Assembly (NCBI GenBank): GCA_001692895.1
Contig: KV748212.1
Span: 1,176,428-1,240,427, forward strand
From: Cenococcum geophilum 1.58
Lineage: Eukaryota; Ascomycota; Dothideomycetes; Gloniales; Gloniaceae
Length of the DNA stretch: 64,000 nt
Reading direction: 5' to 3'
This document shows, one piece after another, positions 1 through 11,530 of this stretch. The stretch's first letter is position 1; each line of letters opens with the position of its first letter. The notes below the pieces were generated by a model. That model saw only the letters and a list, made by a program, of their open reading frames with translations. It searched no databases and was not told the DNA's origin. The position numbers and the translations under genes were made by a program.

Positions 1-3000
1 TCTTAAAGTTATATATCGCTTTTAATGGACGACGCTAATATAGTATCCCCTTTTGTATCCTAGACCTAGGGTTCTATAATATAATCCTTAGACGAATATA
101 GATGTCCTATTTTAATATTTAGTTAAATATATAATAAAGACGGTTTATCTAGCTAGAGGATAGATTAAGGTTGCCCTCCTTTATTAGGGAGATCTAAACT
201 AACCGTAAGATACTAGCCGTAAGGGCTAACCTTACCTACTAGTAAAATGTCCGGGCTTATAACTTAGTCTTTACTTAAGAAGACGCCTGCCGTAAAGCTA
301 GAAAGAACTTTATACTAATAAAGATACTCTTCTAAAGCGCTATATTTAAAGAGGACTCTATATATAGAAGCGGGATAGATAGTAATATAAACGACGTCTA
401 AATTGTACGGATTTAACTAGTATAGAAAAGAACGTATTAATAGGATATAAGGGATAACCTCTAAAAGATATAATAGGAGCTAAAAGAAGTAATAATAACA
501 CTAGTACCTTAGAAGTCCCTAAAGTTACATACGCCCCTATTATTAGATAACCCCCCTACCGTAAATATCGCCGTAATTAGTGCTGTAGCGTTCTACTTTA
601 ATATATACCGGAAGGATAATAAGGTCTTTATAACAAGCCTATATAAGATTAACTAAATTATTATTAATAGAGAGGAAAGGCTAGTTAAGGAAACTAATAA
701 GGAACTAGTTAAACGCCTCCTTTTTACTATTTATATAGACTATAAGGATGTATTTTTAAAGGCGGCNTTAGATAANTTACCCCCCTACCGGATATATAAT
801 TATAAGATTTAATTAGAAGCCAATAACTCGCTAGGCTATAACCCCCTCTACTATTAATTAATGGATAAGCTAAAAGTAATAAAGTAGTACTTAATTAATA
901 ACCTNGATAAAGGGTTTATTAAGCCAAGTTAAGCCCCTTTTACTTCCCCTATTCTATTTATAAAAAAGCCTAATAAAGGCCTTTGTTTTTATATTAACTA
1001 TTAAAAGCTAAACGCTATTACCTAAAAGAACTGGTATCTTATTCCTTTAGTTAACGAGACCTTTATATATCTAAGCTAGGCAAAGATCTTTACTAAACTT
1101 AATATCTACTAAGCTTTCTACCAAATTAGGATAAACCCTATATTTAAAGATTCAATAATGTTTTATACCTATTATAGTTCCTATAAATATAAAGTTCTTT
1201 CTTTTAGACTAATAAATGGACTAGCTACGTACTAAAGGTATATAAATAACGTTCTTTTTAATTACCTTAACGAATTCTATACGGTATACCTAGATAATAT
1301 TTTTATATACTTAGACGATAAACTTAAGTATTAAGTCTATATTAAGAAGGTCCTAGAGAGACTATAGAACGCGGGCTTATAAGTTAATATTAAGAAATGC
1401 GAGTTTGGGGTAAAACGTATAAAATACCTTAGGTTTATTATAACTATAAAAGGAATTAAGGTTAACCCTAAGAAGGTAAAGGTAATTTATAACTAGAAGC
1501 CCCCTTATATAGTAAAAGGAATCTAATTCTTCCTTAGCTTTTATAACTTCTACCGCTAGTTTATTTATAACTACGGAATTATAGTAAAACCTCTTATATA
1601 ACTAACCAGGAAGGATACGCCTTTTGTTTTTAATAATAGCTATATAAAAGCCTTTAAAGAGATAAAGGATTAGCTTATTTCTTCCCTAATTCTTTATTAC
1701 TATAACCCGGACTTTAAATTAATACTAAAAACGGATGCCTTTAATAGGGTTATAGCGGAAATCCTATTATAGTTACATTTAGACGGCGAATGGTACCCTA
1801 TAGCTTTCTTCTTAAAAATAATAGACCCGGTTAAGTGTAACTATAAAGTATATAATAAAGAAATATTAGCTATTATTTAATTACTTTTCTAATAGTGCGT
1901 AGAGCTTAAAGGTATAAACTCTCGGATTAAGATATATATAGATTATAAAGCCTTAAAGTACTTTATAACTATAAAGCAGCTTACTAGATAATAAGCCTAG
2001 TATGCCAAAATACTCTCTTAATTCTTTTTTATAATTATATATTATTCTAGTAAGTAAAACTTTAAGGCTAATACTTTAACCTAAAGGGAATAAGATATAG
2101 GACCCTAGGATAAGCTAAAGACCTAATATTAGACGCGCGCCCTCCTTTATCTAGAATAGCTTAACTTACGGATCCTTAAGGAGCTAGACTTCTAGTAAAA
2201 TAGGTTAGTATTAATAGAGGAGTCCTTAGATAAGCTAATAGGGCTAATTAACCGCCTCCTAACTATAAACCGCACGGCTAATGCCCTAAGGGCCCTCTAT
2301 AAATAAGCCGTAAAAGGAGACCCCGATTTTAAGATGGAGGAAGGATTACTCTTATATTAGGAGCGGCTTATAATCCCTAATATTAATAATCTACGGACTG
2401 AACTAATCCGCGAAGCTTATTACTAAGTCTTTATAATATACCCTAGCAAAAACAAAACCTATAAAATTATTAACTACCGCTACTACTGGCTGAGAATGGT
2501 TATAAATATTAATTAATATATATAGAACTGCGAAAACTACTAGAGAGCTATAATCCCACGGGATAAGACCCTAGGACTACTTAAGCTACTCCCGATACTA
2601 GAGCGCCCTTAATAGTATATCTTTATAGACTTTTATAAACTACCTAAGGACCGTAATAGATATAATATAGTTATGGTTATAGTTAATCGCTTTAGTAAAC
2701 GCCTGTTCTTAATTCCCTATTATAAGAACATTAATACTAAAGAGGCGGCCTGGCTATATATCTATTACGTCTACTAAATCTACAGACTACTAGATACTAT
2801 TATGTCTAATTATAGGCCATAGTTTATATCGGCCTTTTAGAATAAGTTTACCTAGATTTTAGGTATTAAGCTAAAGCTTTCTATAGCTTATTACCCCTAA
2901 ACAGACGGTTAGATAAAGATTATAAATTAGTACTTAAACTAGAGGCTTAGCCCCTTTATTAACCATTTTTAGGACAACTGGTCTAAACTACTACCTTTAA

Positions 3001-3730
3001 TAGACTACGCGCAAGCAACCTTACCCTATAACTCTATAGGGTTTGCCCCGATTTAGCTAAAAATAGGATACTTACCCCATATAAGCTTTAACTGGAAAAG
3101 GCTAGAAGAACCCTAGACTGTATAAGAGAAGCTATCCTATATTAAGGCCTAATAGTACGCTAAACAATTGGAGGAAGCCTAAATGGTAGCCTATAAGAAC
3201 CTAGAAAAGGCTTAGAGGTTAATAAAATAGTAGGCGAATAAATACCGTTAAGAGCCCGATTTTGCCCCTAGTAATATAGTCTGGGTTATAATAAGGAATT
3301 AGAAGACTAAATGACCTAGCCATAAGCTAAACTATTAGATAGTAGGACTATATAAGGTTTTTAAAAAGATAGGTAACTTATATAAGATAAAGCTCCTAGA
3401 TTTAATTAGAGTTTACCTTATCTTTTCGCTAAATAAGTTATGGAAAGCTGCGAACAACCTATTACCTGGATAAAAGAACGAGCCTCCCCTACTAGTTTAA
3501 GTAAACGGTGATAATAAATAGGAGGTTAACGAAATACTGGCCTATAAGATAGTATAGGGAACGCTAAAATACTGTGTTTAATAGAAGGGCTATAATTTTA
3601 ACCCAATTTAGTACCCTATGTAGAACTTTATAGGCTGCCCCTAGAAGCTTAAAGAATTTTATAACTAGTACCCTAATACGCCTAGACCCCTAAAGTACCT
3701 AAACAAATAGATAGAATGCTAGTATAATAA
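1..3730 (+). mobile_element. Ty3/gypsy chromovirus pol relic (element 1, left part)
   Basis: Internal region of an LTR retrotransposon with a RIP-broken pol frame; its 5' end lies outside the window. Reading through the stops gives reverse transcriptase at about 850-1400 (YLDNIFIY near 1290, in place of the YxDD box), RNase H at about 1700-2000 (KTDAF near 1728), integrase at about 2400-3000 (a DFYKLPKDR stretch, then YYPQTDG near 2890) and a C-terminal chromodomain at about 3530-3700 (EVNEILAYKIV, then KGYNF). The order RT-RNaseH-INT-chromodomain defines a Ty3/gypsy chromovirus. Stops fall where Trp and Gln codons are expected. The element resumes at 9862 after a LINE insertion. It cannot be active. 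Confidence 0.9.
3717..3730. repeat. Target-site duplication, left copy (LINE-1)
   Basis: The 14 bases tgctagtataataa recur exactly at 9848-9861. They bracket LINE-1, and the gypsy reading resumes on the far side. This marks target-primed insertion of LINE-1 into gypsy element 1. Confidence 0.85.
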
Positions 3731-6700
3731 TTAATTAATAAATTCAATTTACCGCCCGTTCTGGTCCCCCTAGTGGGTTTATATAGGCTAATACCTTCTA
3801 TAGGAAAAACTCTAACTTAGAGAAAACCCGGTCGCGGGCCGCGCTAAAAAGATAACAGCGTTCTGATATTAGGGCGCTGGCGGCTCACCTTCTACCTATC
3901 TAAAGGTTTATATCTTAAGCCGATTAACCGCATATTACGGACGATCTCACCCTACCCCTTCTTCCCTTATCCTTTTACCTATATTCTTCTACCAGTCCTC
4001 TAAGCTTTAGAAGGGCTAGTATTTACTTATATCCTCTATATCTATTACCTTTATAGCCTAGAACTGGGTTAAGGCACCTAACTATACTAGCTATTTTGCG
4101 GCCGCTTAGGTGCTTTTTTTATTACTTAAGACATCCTAAAGGCGTTTAGACGCGCATTTTGCTATAAAGTCTGCCCTTTAGTAGCGTAGACACTGGAGTA
4201 ATATATAGTAAACCATCTATTTTATCTAGCTGTATTTATACCGTAGTAGAATTATTAGTACTCTAATAGATGTAAGCTATATATTAAGCACTATTACCTC
4301 TATATAAAGAAGAAATAGTACTATAGCTTCTGCTTTTATTAGGTCTTTATATAGTAGTATTATAGGTTTACCCTATAAGGTCCTCTATATAGTTTCTATG
4401 CGGTCTTTAGCCTTTATCTACTACTATTAGCGCTATTCTAGGTCAGCCTATTTTGTAATAAGGGTAGTTGCCTACTAGTAGTGCTGGTGACCTCCTATAT
4501 ATTAGTGGCGCTCTATCTATATTCTGCTGGCGTTCCGCTAGCTATACCTATGGGGATTTATTGCGGCTTCCTGCTCTATATAGTCTCTTTAGTGTATAAG
4601 GAAGCCCTATATTTTATTCTTATAGTCTTTTATATAGTTTTTAAGCGCTTCTAGTAGTATTAGTAGCCGTTTTGTTTTTTACTAGCGCTATACTAGTGTT
4701 TTCTAGATACCGTTAAGTGCCTTTACTAATTCCTTTTTTACCCTATTAGGAGCTATTTTAGCGGCTTTTTAGAGGGCTGTCGTTTCTATATAGAGCTGTA
4801 TTAGGGGGGTGGCTGCTTTCTTCTCTATTATAGCTATTAGTGTTCGCTAATATGCCCCTATAATCCTACAGAGACACCTATTCTAGACCTTTCGTAACGG
4901 TTTAATTAGGCTTTTCGCTAGCGTTCCGCTATTGTCCTGTACTCCCTATACTTAGGCGCTATATAGTATTGCTAGTTAAACCATAGCCGTATATAGGAGG
5001 CGTAAGTAGCGCATTAATAGGCCCTATATAGACGTAGTAATCCTTAATATCGCTTTAAAGGCTACCGAGCCCTTACTTGCAGCCTTTTTAACCTATTCTT
5101 TCTACTAAAGCTTAGGGTTTACCTAAATCCCTAGGACCCGCATACTAGTTTTCTAGGGAGCTGTCTCGCAGCTAGTAATGCGTATAGTACTGTCGTTGTC
5201 AAAATATCGGTAAAAATCGCCAAGCCGTACGACGCGCATCGTCCCCTCCATCAAAACAATACACCCCCTTATAGTCCTACTAATATAGCTCTATATTTTA
5301 TAAATAAAGGCCTGTTTTATAGCTCTAGAATAGGGCTATAAAATAAGCCCTTATTTATATAATTTAGGGCTGTTTTAGTAAAGTTATGGGGGGTGCTTAT
5401 TTCTAGGAATAGAGGGGTCGGCTTAGCCAGCGCAGAGCCTCAATTCAAGTCTTACAGCTACCCCCTATAGCCCTACTAATACAGCTCTATATTTAATAAA
5501 TAAAGACCTATTTTATAGCGCTAGGATAGAGCTATATTGGTGGGGCTATAGGGGGTATACTGCTGTTTTGGAAATATTAATAAAATCGCCAAGTCGCAGT
5601 AGTATATCACCCTATATAATTCCACCAATATTAATCCAATTTATATATATGGGGGCTCATTTTGTAGCTCTATTCTAGAACTATAAAATAGGTCTTTATT
5701 TATTAAATATAGAGCTGTATTAGTAGGGTTATAGGGGGTAGCTGTAAGACTTGAATTGAGGCTCTGCGCTGGCTAAGCCGACCCCTCTATTCCTAGAAAT
5801 AAGCACCCCCCATAACTTTACTAAAACAGCCCTAAATTATATAAATAAGGGCTTATTTTATAGCCCTATTCTAGAGCTATAAAACAGGCCTTTATTTATA
5901 AAATATAGAGCTATATTAGTAGGACTATAAGGGGGTGTATTGTTTTGATGGAGGGGACGATGCGCGTCGTACGGCTTGGCGATTTTTACCGATATTTTGA
6001 CAACGACAGTAGACGTAAAATCTATAATAGTATAGCGCCGTCGCCTTATAAAGTATATAAGCTAGTATTTTTCTAGGGCGAACGTTATACTATATCGGTT
6101 TGCCTATGCTATATAGTAGTTATAAGCGGTCTCTAACCGTTAATAGTTCTCTGCTATAGAGTCCCCCTAGGTAATAAGGTTTGTATTATCTATAAAGCCA
6201 AATCCTAGCGTGCTATTATTAGGGCTTTAAAATTCCTCTAAGAGCTCTAATATAAAGAAGAGAAATAAGATTAGTAATAGGGGAGACCCCTAGGGGATAC
6301 CTATCTGCGTCTAAATCTAATTACTCTTATATCCTATAAACTTAATATAGGTCTTATATACTGTTAGGAAGCTTTATATAACGTCTATAAGCTACTTTAA
6401 AAAGCCCTTTCTTTTTAGGATATATAGAAGCCTTTTATATAAGATATTATTAAATGCCCCTACTAGGTCTAGGCTTAGCATTAATACCACGCACCTATAG
6501 CGCGTTCGCTACGCTATTTATACATAAGAGCTAAGCAATCCTACCGCTAATAGTGTAGATCGCTTACGCCTTACCCCCATCTAGTTTTAGGGGAGTAGCC
6601 TATACTCCTCCGCTACCTTAGATATAATATTAGCTATATACTTCTCTAAGACTTTTACTAGCGTATTTTTAAGAGTAGTTAGTTTATAGCTACCTAAGAG

Positions 6701-9700
6701 AGAATAGTCTTTTTTCCCCTCCTTTTATAAAACTATAATTATAGATTCTTTAAGGCTTTTTAGTATTATTCCGCTAGCTAAGTAATAACTAGCTATATTT
6801 GCTAAGTCTTTTATAATAACTAGGGCAACTACTTTAAAAACCTTATTTAGTATACCGTCTAGTCCTAGGGCTTTTCCATTTAAAAGGCTCCTAATTAGCT
6901 TACTAAGTTCTTCTATTAAGATGATTAGGCTAATATTAAGTACCCTTTATTCTATTATTACTTCTATCTTAATATTATTTAGGTCTATTATTCTTATTTT
7001 AGGGAAGAACTTAGCTATAAGAATCTTAGCTTTTATAATATTATTATCTATTAGGGGGTCCTTAGTAGACCTCCTAAGGTCTAGTAAGTAAGGGTCCACC
7101 TTTACTACGCTTACTTTTTTACTCCACTTTAATAAAATTAAGAGTCCCTTATTATAAGGTTTTGTTTAGTCCTTAGTAAGTTTATAAATAAAGCGCCTTT
7201 AGTTATCGCGACTAACTCTCCTAGTCTCTTTTTATAGTTAATTACTTAGTACTAGATATCTTTAATAGTCCTAGGGGTTACTATAAGCTTAGAGCTGTCG
7301 TCGCGCCTAATAGGCGCTAGCGTGTAGCTATATAGCGTATAGCGACTATTCTTAGCGGGCCTGCTTACTAGGCTGTGCTTATAGGCAGTATTCTTTAAGT
7401 GCTTGCTTAATCCCTTCCTAGAGGGCATAAAGGGGATCTTTAGATGTGGCCTAGTTAGGCTCCTAGATGCTTTAAAGGAAGTCTTATAAGTTTAGCTTCC
7501 TAAGGGCGAAGCGCTGGCGTTCCACTAGCAAACAGCCTATATTATTAATTTAGATATAAATAGGTATATAGTCTCTTATAAGGGCCTATTCCTTAACTAT
7601 ACTATAGAAATTAACTTTCCTATATAGGTCTGGTAATATAAACATAAGGTTAATTACACTCTCCTATTACCCTCTTTTTTATATAAGTTTTCCCTTTAGT
7701 GTGGCGAGTATAAGACCTCTAGCATTAGTTTTGGCCAAAAGACGTTCCGCCTGCTCCTTACTAGCTATATATTTTCCGCCCCACGTTAAGTAGTAGGCAT
7801 TAAAATCGCCTAGGAGTATAATTTCTCCCTTAGCCTCCTTAATAGCCGTTTTAACCTCTAGCTATATCCTAATTTAGGGGCTATCTCCGCGTGGGTTATA
7901 GATGTTAATAATTATAATCTTTAGTCCTTTTAGGCGCAGCTAAAGAGCTATAATAAAGGGGCCGTACTATCTGTGTTTTTAATACGCGGTATTAATATTC
8001 TAGCTAATTATAAAGCAGACCTTTATTATAGGGAGAGCGTTATATATAAGCGTAAATCCCCTAGGGTAGTAAGTTAATTTAATATATCTATTATATACTA
8101 GCTCCTAAACTATAAGGACCTAGTAATCCGCTAGCGTAACGCTATTAAAGAAGGGGCGACACGCCCCTTAGTTTGCATTTCCGTAGTTATACTAGATAAT
8201 TATACACCTACTTATTTTAAATAGGTATAGGCTTATCCATATTTATATTCTATTCCTCTTCGTTTTTACTAGTAATTATTATTACTCTATTAGCGTAAAG
8301 CTAGAGCTTTACTTATAATCTATTTCTACTTACTCTTTTAATAAATAATAGTTTGCCTAGTCCCTGTTTAAGTAGTTATTCTTAAGTCCTTAGGTATAAT
8401 ATTTCCTGTCCTCTTTTCTTATTAGTAATAATTATAAAATTTCCTAGTATTAAGGATTAGTATATTATTTTTATAGCTTCTTATATACGAAGTAACTGCG
8501 TTAAAAAGGCCATCCTTTTTATTTAAATACCCTTAAGGTAGCTTTAGAAGGTCCTATACTTCTTTCTTTACTATACTTTATAGGCTTTACCGTAATTAAT
8601 ATAAAATATATTCTCCTTAGGGCAATCCGTAGTGCTATAGAGTCCTATATATTACCTATATTTTATTTGCTTTCTATATACGCTTTATATATATCTCTAT
8701 TAGTTATAGCAGTAGCATTACTTTATAATTAGGCTATTCTTAAATAGCCTAGTTTTAAAGAGCTAGGAGTTAATAACTATCCTACTTTTTATAATTTTTT
8801 ATTAAATTACCTAGGTTAGAACACCAATTATAATTATTCCTCTAGTCTTCTTAGGCTCTCTCTAGGTGCTGCTAGGGTTTACCTAGCATTTTGCCTACGC
8901 TTTAGGGTTATATAGCTATTAGATTTAGCTAATAGCTATTTTAAGCATAAGGCGCTTTATAGCTTTATAGATAGATTAAGTTAATTTTACATTATCTATA
9001 TTTCTTTTATTATTAATTAGGGTCTTAAGCGGGACCCTAGGTACTTCTAGAAGGTAGTTTTTCTTTAGTATCTTTAGTCCTAGCGCATTTGGTCCGTTTA
9101 GGATTTAGTCCTTTATTATTTAAGAGGGGATATAGACGTCTACGTCCCTACTATTAAAGGTGCGTATTGCGTATACGCTTAGTATTATCTTCTAAATAGT
9201 CTTAAGGAGCTCCCCTAGTTTATGGCCCTAGGGCTCCTTAAGCCGGACGCATACGGTTACTCTCTATAGTGTCGCGACTGTGTTTACCGTACGGGCCGCC
9301 TGCGTAGCGACGGCTGCCTAGGTTTAGCCCTGTGCTAAGGGGGCTCCCAGGCCTAGGGGTCCTCCTTTATACGTTTTTTTTATTTATAGATTTTCTTAAT
9401 GCTAGCTTTAATCCGGTTAAGTTAGGCCTTAGCCTTTTTTTTTTAGGTTGTTTGGGGGGCTAGGCGCGTTAAAAGAGCTTTAACTTATTATATTACCTTT
9501 TAGACGGAGGCGAGTATCTAGTGCCGTAAAGTTTCTTCCTTCTCTTTTATAAGATCGTCTTTAATTAGTCCAAGTGTTTCCTTTAGTTTTTGCCACTACT
9601 AGTTAAGCTGGCAGCTGTTCTTTTCGCGTTATTACCCACCTGGTTTGTATTTCGGCTCCATCGCGTTACGACTTTCGCGACTCCAGCGGGGAGCCTACGC

Positions 9701-9847
9701 CTCTCCGTCGTCCCCTATGCTTTGCGGATGGCGTGACGTGGTTTTATAGGGTTTCTTAGTGCGGGGAGTAGGATTCCGATATCGGATTGCTTTATTAAGT
9801 AGTTTTTGGGCTAGTTTCGCTGCTGCTACAGCTCTTTTTACTTTTTC
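3731..9847 (-). mobile_element. LINE-1: Tad1-like non-LTR retrotransposon, RIP-degraded
   Basis: Minus-strand non-LTR element. An ATG at about 9662 (MEPKYKPG) may open ORF1. ORF2 shows an endonuclease/exonuclease/phosphatase domain (GDFNAYY...WGGK near 7780-7840) and reverse transcriptase (IGIP-stop-GSPL near 6290 and FIDNTNLIT near 6190, where a FxDD box is expected). The tail at about 3730-4900 should hold RNase H and the 3' UTR. Its 3' end (about 3800-3830) resembles the LINE 3' end near 17810. A palindromic TIR element (5190-6009) sits inside it. A 14 bp target duplication flanks it. Without that insert it is about 5.3 kb, close to full length for the Tad1 clade. Confidence 0.85.
5190..6009. 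mobile_element. 820 bp palindromic TIR element (MITE/foldback, TA target)
   Basis: The two arms are inverted repeats of each other for about 350 bp: ctgtcgttgtcaaaatatcg at 5190 is mirrored at the 6009 end. TA lies at both outer edges (5188-5189 and 6010-6011), as for Tc1/mariner-type insertions. The spacer (about 5540-5665) contains a degenerate copy of the terminal motif (atcgccaag). No transposase frame fits, so it would need transposase in trans. Arm identity is much higher than expected for independently RIP-mutated DNA. Confidence 0.85.
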
Positions 9848-9861
9848 TGCTAGTATAATAA
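9848..9861. repeat. Target-site duplication, right copy (LINE-1)
   Basis: Exact copy of the 14 bases at 3717-3730, at the 5' side of the minus-strand LINE-1. Confidence 0.85.
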
Positions 9862-10224
9862 AGATAATAAGTTACCGGAAGAATATAGGGACAAAAACGC
9901 CCTAAAGCCCTAATACAGCTATCTGCCAAATTTTACCATATTCTACCGTTTTCTGCCAGTACCGTAAAATTTCAGATATTTAGGAACTTTAACCGCCGGT
10001 TAAAGTTATCTAATTAGTTAGATCTGTGCTAAGACTTTTAGCAGCTACTCTTTCTAGCCTAGTGCTCCTACTTAGCCTATAATTGCCCTTTATACTTAAT
10101 CTAGACGTACTTATATCCCCTTTATCTCCTTATCTTATATTTTATAATCCTATATTTATAAGCCTAGTACTACCCTATTTCTAGCTAAGCCTAAAGGTAG
10201 GCTTTTTTTTAAAGAGGGGGGTAA
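9862..10224 (+). mobile_element. gypsy element 1, 3' internal end with polypurine tract
   Basis: Continues the gypsy chromodomain-side sequence interrupted at 3730. A block near 9980-10020 (ggaactttaaccgcc...gttaaagttat) resembles 43015-43055 at the end of gypsy element C, so both are 3' ends of related elements. It ends in a purine-rich tract (aaagaggggggtaa, 10211-10224) directly before the LTR, as expected for plus-strand priming. Confidence 0.75.
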
Positions 10225-10434
10225 TATAACGGCGCTATTATACGTTACCTGCTAAATTCTGCTAAATTCTGCTAACCTATAATTGGCCCGCCTAAAGCTA
10301 GTGCCTTAGCGGCTTATCCTATATATTTATTTATATCGGTCCTAGCGACCCCTTTTCCTTCTCTTTAGCTTAGTATCTTCGTAATATAGTATTCTATAAG
10401 CTTTGGTTTAAAGGCATTTATATAAGCCGTAATA
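10225..10434 (+). repeat. 3' LTR of gypsy element 1
   Basis: About 210 bp beginning tataacggc and ending gccgtaata, which fits an original TGTAACGGC/GCCGTTACA pair after RIP. The body matches, in reverse orientation, the solo LTR at 18324-18602 (shared blocks around cttctctttagcttag and ggcatttatataagcc). It carries a repeated gctaaattct unit near 10250-10275. Confidence 0.75.
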
Positions 10435-10833
10435 ATACTAGGGGCGTACTTTATATAAAAATATTAAGATAGATAGCACCTAGTAGCATACTATAGTTAA
10501 AAGATAACATTACTAGAGTTAAACTATAACATCTATAATAAGGAGTTATTGGGTATAGTTATAGTATTAAAAAAATAGAGGGCATTCTTATAAGGTATAG
10601 AGAAACTATTTATAGTTAAAATAGATTATAAGAACCTAATAGGATTCCTAATAATAAAGAAACTTAACTAAAGTTAGGTTAGATAGGCGGAAATGCTTAT
10701 AGAGTACTATTTTAAGATTTAGTATACTAAGGGTATAGACAATACATAAGTAGACGCTTTAAGTTAAAAAGCTAAACTATAAAATAATAAAAAGCTATTA
10801 GGGGCTTTACTACAAAAAGGCATAGATAGATTA
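10435..10833 (+). mobile_element. gypsy element A, left part (RNase H region)
   Basis: RIP-broken frame with the RNase H region typical of gypsy pol: NYNIYNKELLG near 10525, then KIDYKNLIGF and KAKL. It resembles the minus-strand copy B at about 32850-33250 almost base for base. The left end is cut off abruptly at the LTR of element 1, so element 1 landed in it or the junction is a deletion. It continues at 15083. Confidence 0.85.
10824..10833. repeat. Target-site duplication, left copy (LINE-2)
   Basis: agatagatta is repeated at 15083-15092. Removing 10834-15092 restores the uninterrupted order seen in gypsy copy B (reverse strand near 32840-32870). Confidence 0.85.
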
Positions 10834-11241
10834 CAACACTAGGAGCCTTACTGCCTCCGCTAAGGCTTCTACTTTACCACCTAGGGAGGCCTATTAAGGG
10901 ATACTAGGATATGAAAACTACCCAATATACAACTACCTGGCTTATAGCCAGGCCCGAAACTAGCCTTATTATTAGCTAGTTAACGTAAACGCGTCCTAGG
11001 CGTATAACAGGACACCCTTAGGCTTATACTAGCTCTAAAATCGTAAAAGGAACGCAATAAGGGCGTAGGGATCCTCTTTTTATAAGAACTTGTTAAGGTT
11101 AACGCGTTGCAAATACCTTGTATAAAACTTATTAAGGCCCTAAGGCCACCGCGAAGAACTTGTTAAGGCCCTACCTAAAAAACTTATTAAGGCTACCTCT
11201 ATAAGGGCCTATCTAGTATCTAGTATACCTAGGTGACCCAA

Positions 11242-11530
11242 AAGAGGGTCTTAATAGGCGTAGTACGCGCGACCTAGACAGAGACGCGATAGCAACGCGA
11301 CAGCAATGCGATGGCGACGCGACGGCGACTAGACGGCTTGACGAGGTAGAAACACAGGCAAAGCTCTAGGTAGCGGAAACATAGGCCAGCTTTGACGGCC
11401 CTATAGCGTTCGACCTACGGTCGCAGGTAACTCACAGGAGGGTCTTAATAGGCGTAGTGTACGTAACCTAACGTATATATAAGGCGACTTATAGGAGGGT
11501 TTTAATAGGCGTAGTATACGCAACCTAATA
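11242..11530 (+). repeat. Direct repeats in the LINE-2 5' part
   Basis: Three copies of a roughly 35 bp block (gagggtcttaataggcgtag and following bases) start near 11242, 11437 and 11493. Between the first two, a short GCGAC-based repeat (about 11280-11335) runs gcgatagcaacgcgacagca and on. Such arrays are common in LINE 5' regions; no function can be read. Confidence 0.7.
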
